Source: Agrocybe praecox (Eukaryota; Basidiomycota; Agaricomycetes; Agaricales; Agrocybaceae). From it: 64,000 nt of DNA. Each line of letters starts with the position of its first letter. Within the stretch, counting starts at the first letter, position 1. A model generated the notes under the pieces. That model was not told the DNA's origin, did not search any database, and was given only the letters and a program-made list of their open reading frames with translations. The stretch spans positions 1,837,618 through 1,901,617 of the forward strand of contig OZ024850.1 in NCBI GenBank assembly GCA_964017145.1. Direction: 5' to 3'. Below are positions 1 through 11,625 of this stretch, piece after piece. A program made the translations under genes and the position numbers.

Positions 1-574
1 CTTTGTCGTTGATTCCTATACTATCAAGTAATTTACAGATAATATCGTGATTTTTCAGTGTCATCTTCTCTTTCCTTTGATTTCAGTATTATTTTGATTC
101 CCACACTTTATGGCTATGCTCTAATTCCTCCTTCCCGTATGCTGTTCAAAAATTATTTACATTCTTGGTGCCGGAGCGAATCGAGCCTGCTCAAGCCTTA
201 TATATATACAAGCCATACGCCTCGCTTCGTTGCCACCGAAAATAGAAAAAGCTTCTGAGAGCATATCAAGGGCATATTGTAAGGAAGAAATAAAGCATAG
301 GCGTAAAGTGTAGGCATCAAGAAGTGACAACATCAAAGTAAAGAGTATGAGAAGACATCAAAAAGCATGATAATATAAGTAAAATTGTTACAAATTTGGT
401 GAGGAGAAATGGAGAGGAGAGAATGGAGGCAGACAAAGAAATATATAGTGAGAAGAAAAAAATATGTCGTTGCAATGAGAAAATTAGTGGAAAGAACAAC
501 AACATTTACCAAAGGAAGCGCAAAAACAAACGCGTACGCACGAACTTGCGCGTTTGTTTAATAGTACAGTAATG
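1..574. repeat. Foldback (long inverted repeat) element, copy A, cut by the window edge
   Basis: Two arms are inverted copies of each other around a GC-rich centre near 165-235, where a ggtgccggagcga segment on one side faces gcctcgcttcg on the other. The right arm (about 225-574) closely resembles the right arm of the element at 32442-33141, sharing the caaatttggtgagg and cgcacgaacttgcgc blocks and ending in a ttaatagtacagtaatg-like terminus. The left arm is truncated by the window start. No open reading frame of note lies inside, so this is a non-autonomous, MITE-like or foldback-type element. Confidence 0.7.
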
Positions 575-1261
575 TGTGCGTGTGTGTGTGTGTGCCCGAC
601 AGAAAGGACGCTTTGACTTTGTATACGTTGGGCATTTCTCCCCATTTTGTGATTCTTTTTGGTCCTCAATGTCAAAAGACCGTTCTTCAAGCCCCCCGCC
701 CTTCCCCAGCACCGCAGGTGTCACAGTTAAGACAATCACGACCATGACCACGACCACGACCGGCGGCGGCACTCCTACAGTATGGTTCATTTAGGCCTCA
801 TTATACAGCATCTACTATTATACTCCTCTTTTTTAACATCTTTCCTAAGTAACACAAATATTAAAGAAGAGACGCAAGATAGGATTTTCGACCAAGTCCG
901 CTTGAGCGGGAGTAGTGGAGGATGATGTCATGTGCTTACATTTGCACGGTATCTATGCCACAAATGAATTTGTGGCAAGAATGTCGTTGAGAAAGCTTTA
1001 TCTTATCTTATATTACCTTATATTTGTATCAAGAAAAGGAATATAGCGTGTAAAATAAGCTGTGGGTCCCTTAAAAAAAAAGGTAATGCGCTGAAATATG
1101 CGCGATACTTTAGCGCGCCGTCGGCTGGACACATGTGGGCAACCATTCTGTGACAAGCCGTTGCTCCGCATTGATTGCCAGCGGGCCGCAAAAGAGTTAC
1201 TAGGAACCACATCAACGTGTCCATCACACCTTGACGGCATGTCCGGCATCATAGCCGAGGT
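572..1261. other. Gene-free stretch with a GT microsatellite
   Basis: A short alternating GT tract lies at about 572-594, directly at the end of the foldback element. A short polypurine/homopolymer stretch follows near 1072-1082. Reading frames on both strands are short and compositionally biased, with no motif I recognise. Confidence 0.5.
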
Positions 1262-1471
1262 GTGTTGTATAACCTGGTGTTAGATGTGGTATAATGCGAC
1301 TTCTCTATGGTATAATACGATGTTCATGCGGTGTTATACGATACATATGTTTTATAATCCAATGTCTATGTGGGATAACCAACTTTCTTATCGTATAATC
1401 AGACATGTATGTGGTATAATCATATCTCGATGTTGTATGATCATATTTATTCGTTGTATAATGTACAGTAA
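1262..1471. repeat. Degenerate 21-bp tandem repeat, about 10 units
   Basis: Units starting near 1284, 1305, 1326, 1347 and 1368 and continuing to about 1471 share an atgtggtataatacgatgt-like consensus. The central gtataat is the best-kept part. One unit is 20 bp. Because 21 is a multiple of three, the plus strand reads as a heptapeptide repeat rich in Trp-Tyr-Asn from 1284 to 1520, but the reading is probably a by-product of the period. Confidence 0.75.
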
Positions 1472-1904
1472 GTTATATATACATGTTCTACAGGGACATA
1501 TGTATGTTGAATACTGTTGAAGATGTATATATCTACTGATTTAATTTTTCGGCGGATGGGCAACCATACTACAGTGGCTAGTACTATAAGTAAACTCACC
1601 GCTTACAAGTGCTTAATATCGCACCTTATCTTTGTTCCTTCTTCAAAGCAGGAAAAGTTGAAGCGTGCCCCGGCATTCGACCTACGTCGAGTCTTCTGGT
1701 TGAGCATCAACCTTCCAATCATACACCTACCGATTCAAGGACAACCCGGTGTGGTCATTGGAGCCTGTATCCTTGACATAGGTTAATAAATAAACGCGAA
1801 TAGTATTTAGTAACCTGTTTCTTGGAAGTATCGGCGCCTGCCGTGCTAGCTCATTCTTTCGTTCAATCTTTAACCAATCTCTGATTTTTTCTTTCTTTTT
1901 TGCA
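1472..1904. other. No gene seen
   Basis: AT-rich sequence. A pyrimidine-rich tract ending in tttttgcag at about 1889-1905 looks like a 3' splice site for the short open frame that follows, but no convincing upstream exon was found. Confidence 0.4.
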
Positions 1905-2084
1905 GTTCTAGGGGACAGGCTGCCGTGGCTTCAGGGCAGCTACTGCAAAGCGCAGACAATTGAAGGAGCATGGAATACATTTGAACACGCTTTAAAGTCA
2001 GGGATGGTAAAGAGGGTGATCACCCAACCCCCTCAAGTTACCACGCTCACAGAAGGATATTTTCCTGAAGGATACATTGTTTAA
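1905..2084 (+). pseudogene. Short exon-like open frame, unrecognised
   Basis: A 59-codon frame opens directly at a good acceptor (pyrimidine tract then gcag) and runs to a TAA at 2082. The peptide contains PWLQGSYCKAQTIEGAW and is not low-complexity, which is why it stands out from the surrounding sequence. I cannot name its family. No donor site or partner exon could be fixed, so it is listed as a likely remnant of a larger gene. Confidence 0.22.
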
Positions 2085-5000
2085 ATGTACATGGTCGAAG
2101 TTGGGTTGCTCCGCGGCGTTACGTGATAAGTTATTTACCACCTAATAATGCTGTCAGCGAGCGCACAGCGAGCGTGGATTGATGCGCGTGCTGATGCGTT
2201 TATCGGACATTGCCGAAAACATTCCAAACATGTTAAGGTGAAAGTGAGCGCAACTGATATACTTATACAGCGTCCGGAAGCGACATGATTAAAATTCACT
2301 TTTTGATTTTTGATTCTTGAGAGTTTCTTCGTCATTTTACTCCCCTACGCTATTTATGTCTTACCATAAGGCAAATAAAATATTGTTCCGGCAGTTTCAC
2401 GCCCAAACTACGCTTTGGATACTGTCTCGGACGGCCATTCAAGATCATATATACGCATTTTTTGTGGATCATACGTAAAACATTTCGCATGAGAGCTAAT
2501 TGGGTGCAAGTCCTCGGCAAGTATATCACGTACGTCTAGGCGGCTTCCAAGTTTGCCGCAGGTTTGAGCAACAATTCCTTGTCGACAGGATCCACTACTG
2601 ACCCTGGGACGTTGACGTTGACGATGGCAGCTGGCGGTGGCAAGATAGAATGATGTTCATGAGGGTGGGGACGTGTTTTATGTAGAGGCAGGTGAAGAGT
2701 TGGGATCAAGTTTCGGGGGGGAAGGCAGGCGCAACGGCAGGTGCAACAACCAGACTTTAGGGTTGGCTACTTGCTGGCCTGCTTGGTGGGGTGGATCCAA
2801 AGGTTTAGGTGGAGCGGGGAGGTTGGCACGATGTACGTCCAGTGTATAAAGCGACCTTTATGGGTTTGCGCACCACTCCGGTGGCTGATATCGATGTCGC
2901 GGGCTGAGGAGGATGGGTGACGAGTACGTGGGATAGGAAGATGGCGATCTCTGTTATAGTGCCAGGTAGTGAGTCCAGAATGCAGTCTGTGAGAATGATG
3001 AGAGCATTGATCAAGGACGGCCTAACGCTGTGAACGGAACTGAGTCAGTAAGGAGAAGACGATGCTGCGAAGGGTACGCACTCAGGGCTCAAGCCTCAGG
3101 CCTCAAATTAGTCGCACATTCCCTCAGATAATCGATATCCGTCTCCTCTGATGATTGCTCAACGGCACCTACTACCTGTACGCACCCGTCGTCGTCGTAG
3201 CAGCCGTTCTGGCCAGCCATTGGAGTTGGCCAGCATCGCACCCTGTCTTTGGTAGCCATTTGTCTTTTAGCTTTCAGAAAAGAAAGCAAGACAGCTCGTC
3301 TCGCCCTCTTAAGGCGAGGAGAGAGCGAAAAGTTCTCGCTTTCTCCTTGCGCTCTCTGCACCCTCGCTCGCTCTTGCCGTCGTCGCATCCTCGTCGCTAT
3401 ATCGTCGTACATCGTCCTAGCCAACCGCCGTTAGTTACACGGGATAACATGATGTCATTTGCTACTCTCCACACTATACTCTTCATTTTATCCCTTCTCT
3501 CTCTTCCTCCCTTTCCCTCCACCCTCCACCTCTCTACTCACCTCACCAGCTCACCTAACCCAGGCCTAAAGAAGCACTAAAGAGGTACCCACAGCCCCCA
3601 CAGGCCCCCAAAAAAGAAAAATGAAGGGAAATGATTCAAAAAGAAGACAGCAGGGAGAGAGGACAGCAGAGACGAGGCATTTTGGGTGTAGGTGTAAGTT
3701 GGAGGAGGAAGTGACAATCCGACGCGTCCAAAATGGTGATGCGGCTGGAAAAGTCGAACGTTCCCACGGGTAATATGCTCCGGTTCCTATTGCGGCCCAA
3801 TTCCAATCCTCTCCATTCTAATCCCAAGCCATCGGTTCTGAACCAAATTGCAGTCCCTCAATAGCCGAATTATCTTTCTCTGCTTATAGACAGCGCAACG
3901 TACTATATACTACGAACGGTGATAAAGCGCCATTCGGTGGTCCGTGTATGTCTATTATCACGCGTTCTATGGTCTGGCCTCGAGACTTGTAGTCTGTGAA
4001 CGCGTAGCCAGGGACAAGTATCTTGTATTTTCTACCTTCTCGTCCCTCCGCTGTGAACGTTACTCTGGTCAGCGTCAGCGAGGCCCTGTGGTATCCCTGG
4101 AATCGTAACGACGTGACTCTGACTTGATTGTTTACATTTCTCAGAGAAGCATTCAATTTATTTTTTGTACACTTCCCAAGTAATTTGTGTAATGCGATGG
4201 TAAAAAAAAAGACTCGTGCATGCCACGCACAGCTATGGCCCGGTAAGATGAGTTGGCTCGAATGATCGGCAGAATAAATTAATCAAAAAGAGAGGCTAAA
4301 AAAAAGAAACTGAAAAAACAAGCCAGTACGGTTGGCCAGGATCCTGGCTTTGTCCTATTTTTAGAGTTCAGTAAATGAACGCAAGATATTGAATCGACTC
4401 CATCTTATCTCTAAAATAAAAATTATATTATATCTGGATATCTGGATCACACGCACATCACGCTAAGGTAAGGTTCTGAGGTCTGTAGTATGTATGCAGC
4501 CAGGTGAACCGAGAAAATGGGCACAAACATGAGTCTTCCTGGTAGTATATTTACTCAGGGAGACAACGGCAACGAAAGCAAAGATGCACGAGGACTCATT
4601 ATACTCATTTGACAGCCAAGAGGTACGTTGCATTTGGTACGTACGCGATAAGACATAAGGTTAAGTACTAGGACAGCCGGTGGCCACCAATGAACTTCTA
4701 TGTCAAGGGTGTACAACTCAAGGCACTATTATGTGATACGATAGATTAGACTAAATACAGACATCGCTGGTGACTGTCAGCTGTGCACGCTGCTCCCTAA
4801 GAATAGACATACCTTCTGACCGGACTTCCACTGCTTTGGCAGATTGGCCCACTCCACCACTAGACTGGGCTGCCCAAAATAGCATCACGATAACTTACAC
4901 GCGCGTGGAGAAAGTCGAAAGTTTCGCCATAGGAGCGGGCTTATATCAAAGGAGTCAGCAAACATCGTAGGATGATATCTAGTGCAAACAGCGTATCGTT

Positions 5001-5544
5001 GGATGGTGAAGAGAAGATCATTGCGGGATGAGAATGAATTACCAAACAAAAATTATAATCAGTTCGGATCATGGATGATCGACAACGGCGGGTAGTATGG
5101 ATGACGGTGAGAAATGTTGAGAAGTAGGTTGGAAATAGACGAAGACTATACAGTTGAGGACAGCCGTCTCCGGAAATTTTTATTTTACGAAAAATCTGAT
5201 GACAGATATGAACTTGGACAGACGAATAGAGCTCAAAAAAGAAATTTTCATAATATTCCCACCACAAATTGCGCGGCCAAAATTTTTGATCCTTTGCCCG
5301 CGCCTAATTTAGCTCGGCTATGTTGGCGCTCTCGCTTAGATCAATCAGCAGCAGCCTCAAGTGAGGCGAGCGCGTTCTTTGAAGCCGATCTCGTATGCGT
5401 CAGAATCGTGCTCGATGCGAAAGAACGACACAATAAAACATTATCATTTATTGTTTACATACTCAGTCATTCAAAGAACGAAATTTTCTATATTTTAGCA
5501 AATTATTTCGAGCCCGAATTTTTCTTATCTTCAATAGTAGTGCG
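2085..5544. other. Long stretch without a supportable gene
   Basis: Open frames here are short, overlap one another on opposite strands and are compositionally biased. Examples are the Arg/Ser-rich minus-strand frame at 3089-3424 and the plus-strand frame from 5114 that runs into the 3' end of the next gene. A cluster of ctcgctctcttgccgtcg-like simple sequence lies near 3300-3420. I see no RNA gene, no terminal repeats and no recognisable protein motif. Confidence 0.45.
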
Positions 5545-6596
5545 TCAAAGAGCTGGAGAAATAACCTCTAAAAGTGCCGCACTCCATACCCGCAAAAAAC
5601 TAAGATTAGGTTCCCAAGTTCGTCCTCCCTGGAACAAATGTGAAAGTAAAACCGAATGACTGTAATCTGACTGGTATGCGAAAGCCTCGACTAATAAGGG
5701 AATGAGTTGTCGATACTCCGCTGACAGTACATCATGGCGTAGAGTTTCCGAGACGTTGGGGTCTGTGCGCGAAGTCATAGTGTTGTTCTTGAATGTTATG
5801 AACTCGTAACAAACGGTGGTGATCAAACACCCACAAGGTAGGTGTCCACCAAGGAGCCGGTCTTCAAGAAGCGAAGCTGTCACTTCTGAAGGAAGGATCG
5901 TTGATAGAGGAACGCCTGTCCTTGATTTGGACCGAGTTGCATCTTCATGCAGAGTATGGAAACGACATCGGATGTCAAGTCCGGAGCGAAGTATTAATAA
6001 TGTTGCGCGAATGGAATGGTAACTTGCCGCTCGCAGGAAATTGGTGTTCTTCCGGATTAGTCGTTTCATTGGGGTGGATAGTGCCGTTACTGAACCCATT
6101 CGACAAAAATCGTCCAACTGGTTCCTCCCTTCTTCTGAGTTTTGAGTTAGTTATTGGGGGGTTTCTGAGCAGTAATTTGTATACCTTCTAATTGACGATG
6201 TTGCGCCATGGTAAAACCCATCGCAGGTCCGTCAGGTTTCTCCCTACATGTTTTATCCCGGGGTCTATCGCGAGAATCTATGCCTCGTTCGTAGATTTGC
6301 GCGAGCCTCTTCACTTCAGACTCTGCCATCCGACCCTCTGTAGCCCGATGTATAGGAATATCCGCTAGCGATGGGGGAAATACTCTATCGAGTACTTCCT
6401 GGAAGGCGTGGGCGCTTATCCTATCCTGGCGTTCTTCGTCTGATTCGGGAGTGTCAAAATGTTCTATAGTGATGATTCTCGGAGGATCTTGGCTGGAGGG
6501 GTGGGTAGTGGCATAGTTGGGCAAATCTTCGTGGTGCTGCTTGATTCGAGAAAAGTTGTGAGAATTGTATCTGCCTTGATGTTTGATCATATCCAT
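5545..6596 (-). CDS. Orphan two-exon gene, 333 aa
   Basis: The ATG at 6596 opens a 412-nt exon. It joins a 590-nt exon through a 50-bp intron at 6135-6184 that has a GTATAC donor, an aactaac branch site and a CAG acceptor. The join keeps phase and gives 333 residues with a stop at 5545. The N-terminal half is hydrophilic and acidic, with an ESDEERQDR stretch at about residues 50-58; the C-terminal half is more hydrophobic with several Leu-rich helices. No domain is recognised, and no signal peptide or membrane anchor is evident. It lies downstream of the larger orphan gene at 7416-10486 on the same strand, 819 bp away. Additional 5' exons cannot be excluded. The intron quality supports a real transcript; the function is unknown. 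Confidence 0.55.
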
Positions 6597-7415
6597 ACCG
6601 GGGCTCGGATGTAAGGCTCGGATGAACTAGCTGCTGAAAGTGTCAAGGCACCAGCCAACGTACTGTAAGTTGACTTCGTAGCCACGGGCTATTATATCAC
6701 AGTGAAAGTTAGCTGAAGTGTCTGTGAAGAAAAGCGTCATAACCTACTGCATAGATTTTTTCGTTGTCCAATGTTGGGTCTGGCGGGTAGGCAGGCGTTG
6801 AATAGGATATACAATCCTTGTATTCACTTGACGATTGTTGTTCCCGCATTGGTTGAACTTGGGCCTTGCTCGGAGTCAATCAATAATGATAATGGGCCCA
6901 GACGAATGAAGCATGAACCTACCTCATCGTTGGAAAAACTGCGCGTCCACTCCATGGTGTCAGGCACTTGATGTTGAAAAAATATCGAAAACCTGGATTG
7001 GCCTTGGATGAATTATTGTTAGGTGACCGGTCAGTGCTAAGTGGTGGTCAATTGGCGAGGCATAAATTTTGAACCACTATTTCAATAGGATCGCAAGCCT
7101 CTCATTGAATATTCGTTCCACACTTCAAGCTGATGCTTAATTAAGACCGACCATCTCCAGATGAACGGGAATTGTGGAAGCCTTGTCATTCCTGACAGCA
7201 CAATTTAGAGACGTGAGTCTTTGACTTGGGAATAAATGCGCCAGATTCGTGAAGCAAACGTAAGTGATGGTTACGATATGAGACAACACACTTGTTGCTT
7301 TGGTTCGGCGCGGTTCAGTTCAAACTTGCTTCAGGCTTCAGAAGCTCCCAAATCCATGACAAAATTCAGAGCAATCGTAATTTAGAATATGTAGTACAGC
7401 CATACAGAGACCCAT
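6597..7415. other. Intergenic, no gene seen
   Basis: Between two minus-strand orphan genes. It should hold the promoter of the downstream gene and the 3' end of the upstream one. No clear TATA box, repeat or reading frame stands out. Confidence 0.45.
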
Positions 7416-10400
7416 TCAAGAATTATCTAGCAATAAAGTGGCTTGGCGGCCATTCGAAAGAGAATTATAAGTTACCAATAAATGCTCCAAGCGCCTTTCT
7501 GTGATACGCCTTTTGTTGCTGACTTTGGTTAATCCATTGGTGTAGATATCGTCAAGCTTGAAGCCCTCTCGCTTCCATGCTTGGATTATGAATGCTCGAA
7601 TACGGGGCTCCAGAAGTGCGTCTTCGAGAGATTCCACGACTTCCAAACCATTTACCCGCTCTTTGACAAACCAAGTTTTCCATATAAAAAGGTCCCACAG
7701 TGCACTCTCGACGGTGCACCCGCAGTTCATTAAGCCGGGCTCCAGAGTCACTATTTCTTGTTTTGAGCGCGCATATTTTCGTTCGCCTGGTTTCCCTGTA
7801 ATCTTGTATTTCCGTTCCATTCGTTCCGATTTGTTGCAACACTTATCCTTGAGATAGTGATACAAGCAGGTAAAGTTCCCGAGCCTGCTGCGCAAAGCCA
7901 TTAGGGCAACTGCTTTCGAAGTTGTCGCTATCTGGGGCAGGTAAGTTTGATCACGATGGATCATCGACACAATAATATCAGGAAATGGTTGGCCTGTTTC
8001 TTGGAAGTCCTTTATTGCTGCGGCACCTTTTTCTTTATGACCAGTTACTAAATCAAAAATAACAATAACGCTTGGTAGAAGGTGCTCACTATTCCACCAT
8101 TTTTTCTCACTTGAGGGCAATGAACGATACAGCGGCTCCTCCTCGTCGGACTCCGAAGAGTAGCTATCAATGTCCTCATCGACGTAATTCTTCCTTCTCC
8201 CTATCTTGCAATTAGAGGATTTAGGGTATCCCCGCATAATAAAAGAGAAGCTCACTCTTTCTCTGATTTTCATGGTGAGTCCTTTTTCTTTTTCGTCTTC
8301 GCACTAGGGAATTTTGTTTAGATATACGCTCAACGGTAGCATAGTTAAAGAGACAATTATTACCTTTCCTCCCACTTTTTTGATGAGGACACAGTTCGTC
8401 GATCAGGACCATGCTTTCGTCTTTTTTTTTTTTTTTTTTTTTTTCAAGGAGACCAACAATTAGAAGAAAAATGACACTATTGACCGCACATGCACGCACC
8501 GGAATCTGATGTCTCGACTCCAATATTCCGCTCTTTGGTGACCACTGGACTAGTACGACTATTTTCTTCACCTCCCTCGGACTCAGATACTTGCTGACAA
8601 CCGGTATCATTTCCGTCATCGTCTGAAACGTCCATATCAATTTCGCTCTTGTCCTCCATACCAGTCGTTTCTTCATTTTCGCCGTTGCTGTTGGCTGGGC
8701 TGCCGTCACGGTCGTTTTTCTTAACAGCAAGTCCACCAGCGTCGTCTGCACCGTCTGACAAGTAAGCTTGCTGCTCGCTATCTTCCCCTGAGTCCTCCTC
8801 TCCATCCGAAGTGCCGCTGTTGCTCTCAGAGTCCGACTTATGAGCACAAAAAGTCCTTTTTATGGCAGGGACTTTGGTGCCGATACCAACGCCGCCCCTG
8901 GGGCCGGAGGGAATGCTTTTGGGGATTTGGATATCGTCGTCATCATCGGATTCCCCACTTTCAGTGTCGAAGGAGCTAGAGGACGCTCCCTTTGTGACAG
9001 TGATTCCCTTGTCGTCATCGTCATCAGCGCCAGATTCACTAGACTTAGATGAGGTCGCATTTTTCGTGATAGCGACACTATTCTCGTCATCAAACCCGGA
9101 CTCGCCACTTTCAGAGTCGGATTCACTGGAGGAAGAAGAGTTTTTTGCGATGGCTGCCCTACTACCGTCGTCATTCGACTCGCCAATACCAGAATCAGAT
9201 TCTCTGGAGGAGGATGAGGAGTTGTTTTTTGCTGCTCTACCGTCGTCACTCGAATCACCACCCTCAGAATCAGATTCACTGGAGGAGGAGTTTTTTGCGA
9301 GGGCTTCTCTACCGTCGTCATTCGATTCGCCACTCTCAGAATCAGATTCGCTGGAGGAAGAGTTTTTTGCGAGGGCTTCTCTACCGTCGTCATTTGATTC
9401 GCCACTCTCAGAATCAGATTCGCTGGAGGAGGAGGAGGGAGAGGAACTTTTCGCGAGAGCTGCTCTACCGTCGTCATGAGATTTGCCACTCCCAGAACCG
9501 GATTCGCTGGACAAAATGCCTTCCATGTAGGTGGATTGATCGTATTCCTTGTCATCCCCTTTATCAGAGACATATCTGTTAGAGGACGAAGTAGTTTTCG
9601 CGATCAGGACGTTATTGTAGTCAGTCTTGTCGTCGTCACTTTCAGCGGAGTCGGCCCCGTTTGTGAAAGAAGTCGTGTTTATGATAGGGACTTCGTCGTC
9701 GTCGTCGGACTGGCCGCCACTTCCATAGTTAGATCCTCTGGCGTCTACGGCGATGGTGGACAACGCTTTCTTCGTCGCAGTAAGTTCAGCGCCGTTGTTT
9801 GAGTCGTCATCTCCTCTCTCCGGGGAGTCGCCGTGGTCATCCGTTTCCTCGGAAGCTCCATTCAATCGTCTTTGGGAAATTGGCATGACAGTCTGCGCAA
9901 GTGCCTTGGAAGTAGCGCTCCTGCTTGTTGATAGTTTACTGGGTATACGATTACGGACATTCCAGTCTACAGTAGTAAAAGCATTATAAGCTCCCGCACA
10001 CAGATACCTACACATTAAGGAACTTACCCGACTTTTCCTTCGCGTTTTTGGCGCTTGAGGTAGGCATACCGTTATCGGAGGATAGTTCAGTGAGGGAGCT
10101 GGTTAATGAGTCCAGAGTTTTGTCTTTCTTGACGTCCATTATATTATCTTGTTTCTCTAATAATCTCTCAAGTTCTTCGACTGCGTTGTTGTAAGATATC
10201 TTGGCTTGTAAAGCCAGGATGTGGGCCTCATTGACCCGTCCTATAGTGGAGTTCAAATGAATTAATATTGTCACAAAATGAGGACACTGACGTTTGTTGG
10301 GGCGCCGTTCGCTCACAACCCGAGTGTGCTCCTGCTCTGCATTTTCAAGCGATACACGGCGCTGAGCTAAGAGAACACGAATTTCTGTGATGTCTTGAGA

Positions 10401-10486
10401 CAACTTATTCAGTAAGCAGTAAGGAAAATTCCAGAACTCAATTGATAATGATTACCTTTCTGTATAGACTCCGATGTTTCCACCAT
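7416..10486 (-). CDS. Seven-exon orphan protein with acidic Ser/Asp repeats, 900 aa
   Basis: Seven exons chain in phase from the ATG at 10486 to the stop at 7416: 10486-10456, 10393-10292, 10240-10028, 9966-8500, 8420-8364, 8303-8256 and 8200-7416. All introns are GT-AG and 51-79 bp. Residues 1 to about 115 are a predicted coiled coil rich in Ala, Glu and Leu. Exon 4 then encodes a very acidic, low-complexity region with tandem ~24-residue units of the type ESDSESGESNDDGREALAKN. A basic cluster, RRRKRKR, follows (likely nuclear localisation). The C-terminal ~250 residues, starting around the KKWWNSEHLLPS segment, look like a folded domain with conserved-looking Cys and Trp, but I recognise no family. 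Phase agreement at six independent junctions argues strongly for a real gene. A nuclear, chromatin-linked role would be inference only. Confidence 0.72.
8422..8444. repeat. T23 homopolymer inside intron 4 of the orphan gene
   Basis: On the coding (minus) strand this is an A23 run lying directly before the AG acceptor, where a pyrimidine tract would be expected. The intron spans 8421-8499, with a GTGCGT donor and a ttctaat branch site. If the intron were retained, the run would be read as poly-Lys. Confidence 0.8.
9080..9490 (-). repeat. Coding minisatellite, ~66-72 bp units
   Basis: About six tandem units within exon 4 of the 900-aa orphan, each holding a gattcgccactctcagaat core and a ggaggagttttttgcga segment on the plus strand. 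Units differ by multiples of three bases, so the frame is kept while repeat number varies. Two adjacent units at about 9260-9420 are nearly identical, which points to recent unit duplication. Confidence 0.8.
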
Positions 10487-11104
10487 GGCGGGAGAAACGA
10501 GAGTTGTCACTCAAATTTCAACGAGTAATATGGGAGAGGGAAGGATTTTAGAGTCTGCTTTCCCCTCAGTTGAAAATGAGCTGCTGAGTTACAAATGTAA
10601 AGATGTCTCATAGTTGGTCAGTGATCCTTGATTTCCTTACCGCCGGTAGGCCGTATAGCGAGAAACAATCAACGCGCTAATAAGCGCCGTCAACAGTCGA
10701 ATTTTGTTTGGAAAATTAGGGAAGGAATACACAAGGCCTCTTCTACGTTTGACTATTCGGAAGGCACTTCCTCGCCACCCGAAAAAAATGTGGATTTTGA
10801 CCAAAACAGCACAGAAATAATATATTGGGCGCCTGTATCGCGAGGATGAATGTTAAATTCTTATCTTATTACGAAGGTTTCCCACGTATATTACTTGTAA
10901 TCAGACGTTTATTGTTTCTTTACTGAACCTTATAATTCAACTCTTGGCTCTGACTCCTCCAGGTTTTCACTGCCCAGTTGAGTGGGTTGTGTAAGCGGAG
11001 AAAACGTGGTTCGAGAGTGCAGAAGAGCAACGCCAATAATCATTAATCAATATCAATGCTGGTCACACGTTGTTAGCACAGACAAAAATAGGCGGCTATT
11101 TTGA
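10487..11104. other. Upstream intergenic region, no gene seen
   Basis: It should contain the promoter of the minus-strand gene starting at 10486. A 73-codon plus-strand frame at 10628-10849 has no recognisable content. Confidence 0.4.
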
Positions 11105-11625
11105 GGCTGAGATCCTGAAACGGTTAGCGGCGAAATCAACAGGAACGATGTCCCGAAATAGTTACTAACGAGAACCAAGTGCCAATATAGACAGATTTTA
11201 ATCGCTGTCAAGAGCTATGAAGGAAAAGGGTAATGAGGCGGTGAGGTCCCGAAACAGTTAGCGAGAACCAAATGAGCAAATAGACGGGTTTTAGTGGCGG
11301 TCAAGAGCTGGGAGAAAACGGGTGATGAGGCGGTGAGGTCGGGCCGAAATCAAGCCGAAATAGTCAGCAAGAACCAAGTGTCAAGATAGGCAGGTTTTAG
11401 CCGTGGTCAGGAGCTGGGAGAAAATGGGTGATGAGGCGGTGAGCCTGTCCCGAAATAATTAGCAAAATTAAACATTCACATTTTAGTCGCAGCCAAGAGC
11501 TGGGAAAAAAGGGTGACAATGCGGTGAGTCCTGAAACGGTTAGCAAGATTAACCAATTTACAGGTTTTAGTCGCGGTCAAGAGCTGGGAAAAACCGGGTA
11601 ACGATACGGAGTGTCACCCAGATGA
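11105..11625 (+). repeat. ~92-bp satellite array A (about 5 units, forward)
   Basis: Repeated landmarks are gagctgggag(a/aa), gtgatgaggcggtgagg, gttagcgagaaccaa and caggttttagtcgcggtcaa. The gagct landmark recurs at about 11212, 11305, 11411, 11497 and 11581, giving unit lengths of 84-106 bp. The 106-bp unit carries an insertion reading gggccgaaatcaagccgaaa. The same family occurs at 25.2-26.6 kb, largely in the opposite orientation. Confidence 0.8.

Noticed and set aside
1284..1520. The heptapeptide frame as a genuine repeat protein
   Set aside because: Units are degenerate at the DNA level without a preference for silent changes, one unit is 20 bp, and there is no sign of splicing or a promoter.
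3089..3424. A 111-codon minus-strand Arg-rich frame
   Set aside because: Built from ctcgctct/cgtcgtcg simple sequence, with no motif and an overlapping plus-strand frame of similar length.
8862..9479. A 205-codon plus-strand frame rich in Ser and Glu
   Set aside because: It is the antisense reading of the Ser/Asp repeat in exon 4 of the minus-strand orphan gene. The minus-strand model has six phased splice joins and explains the sequence.
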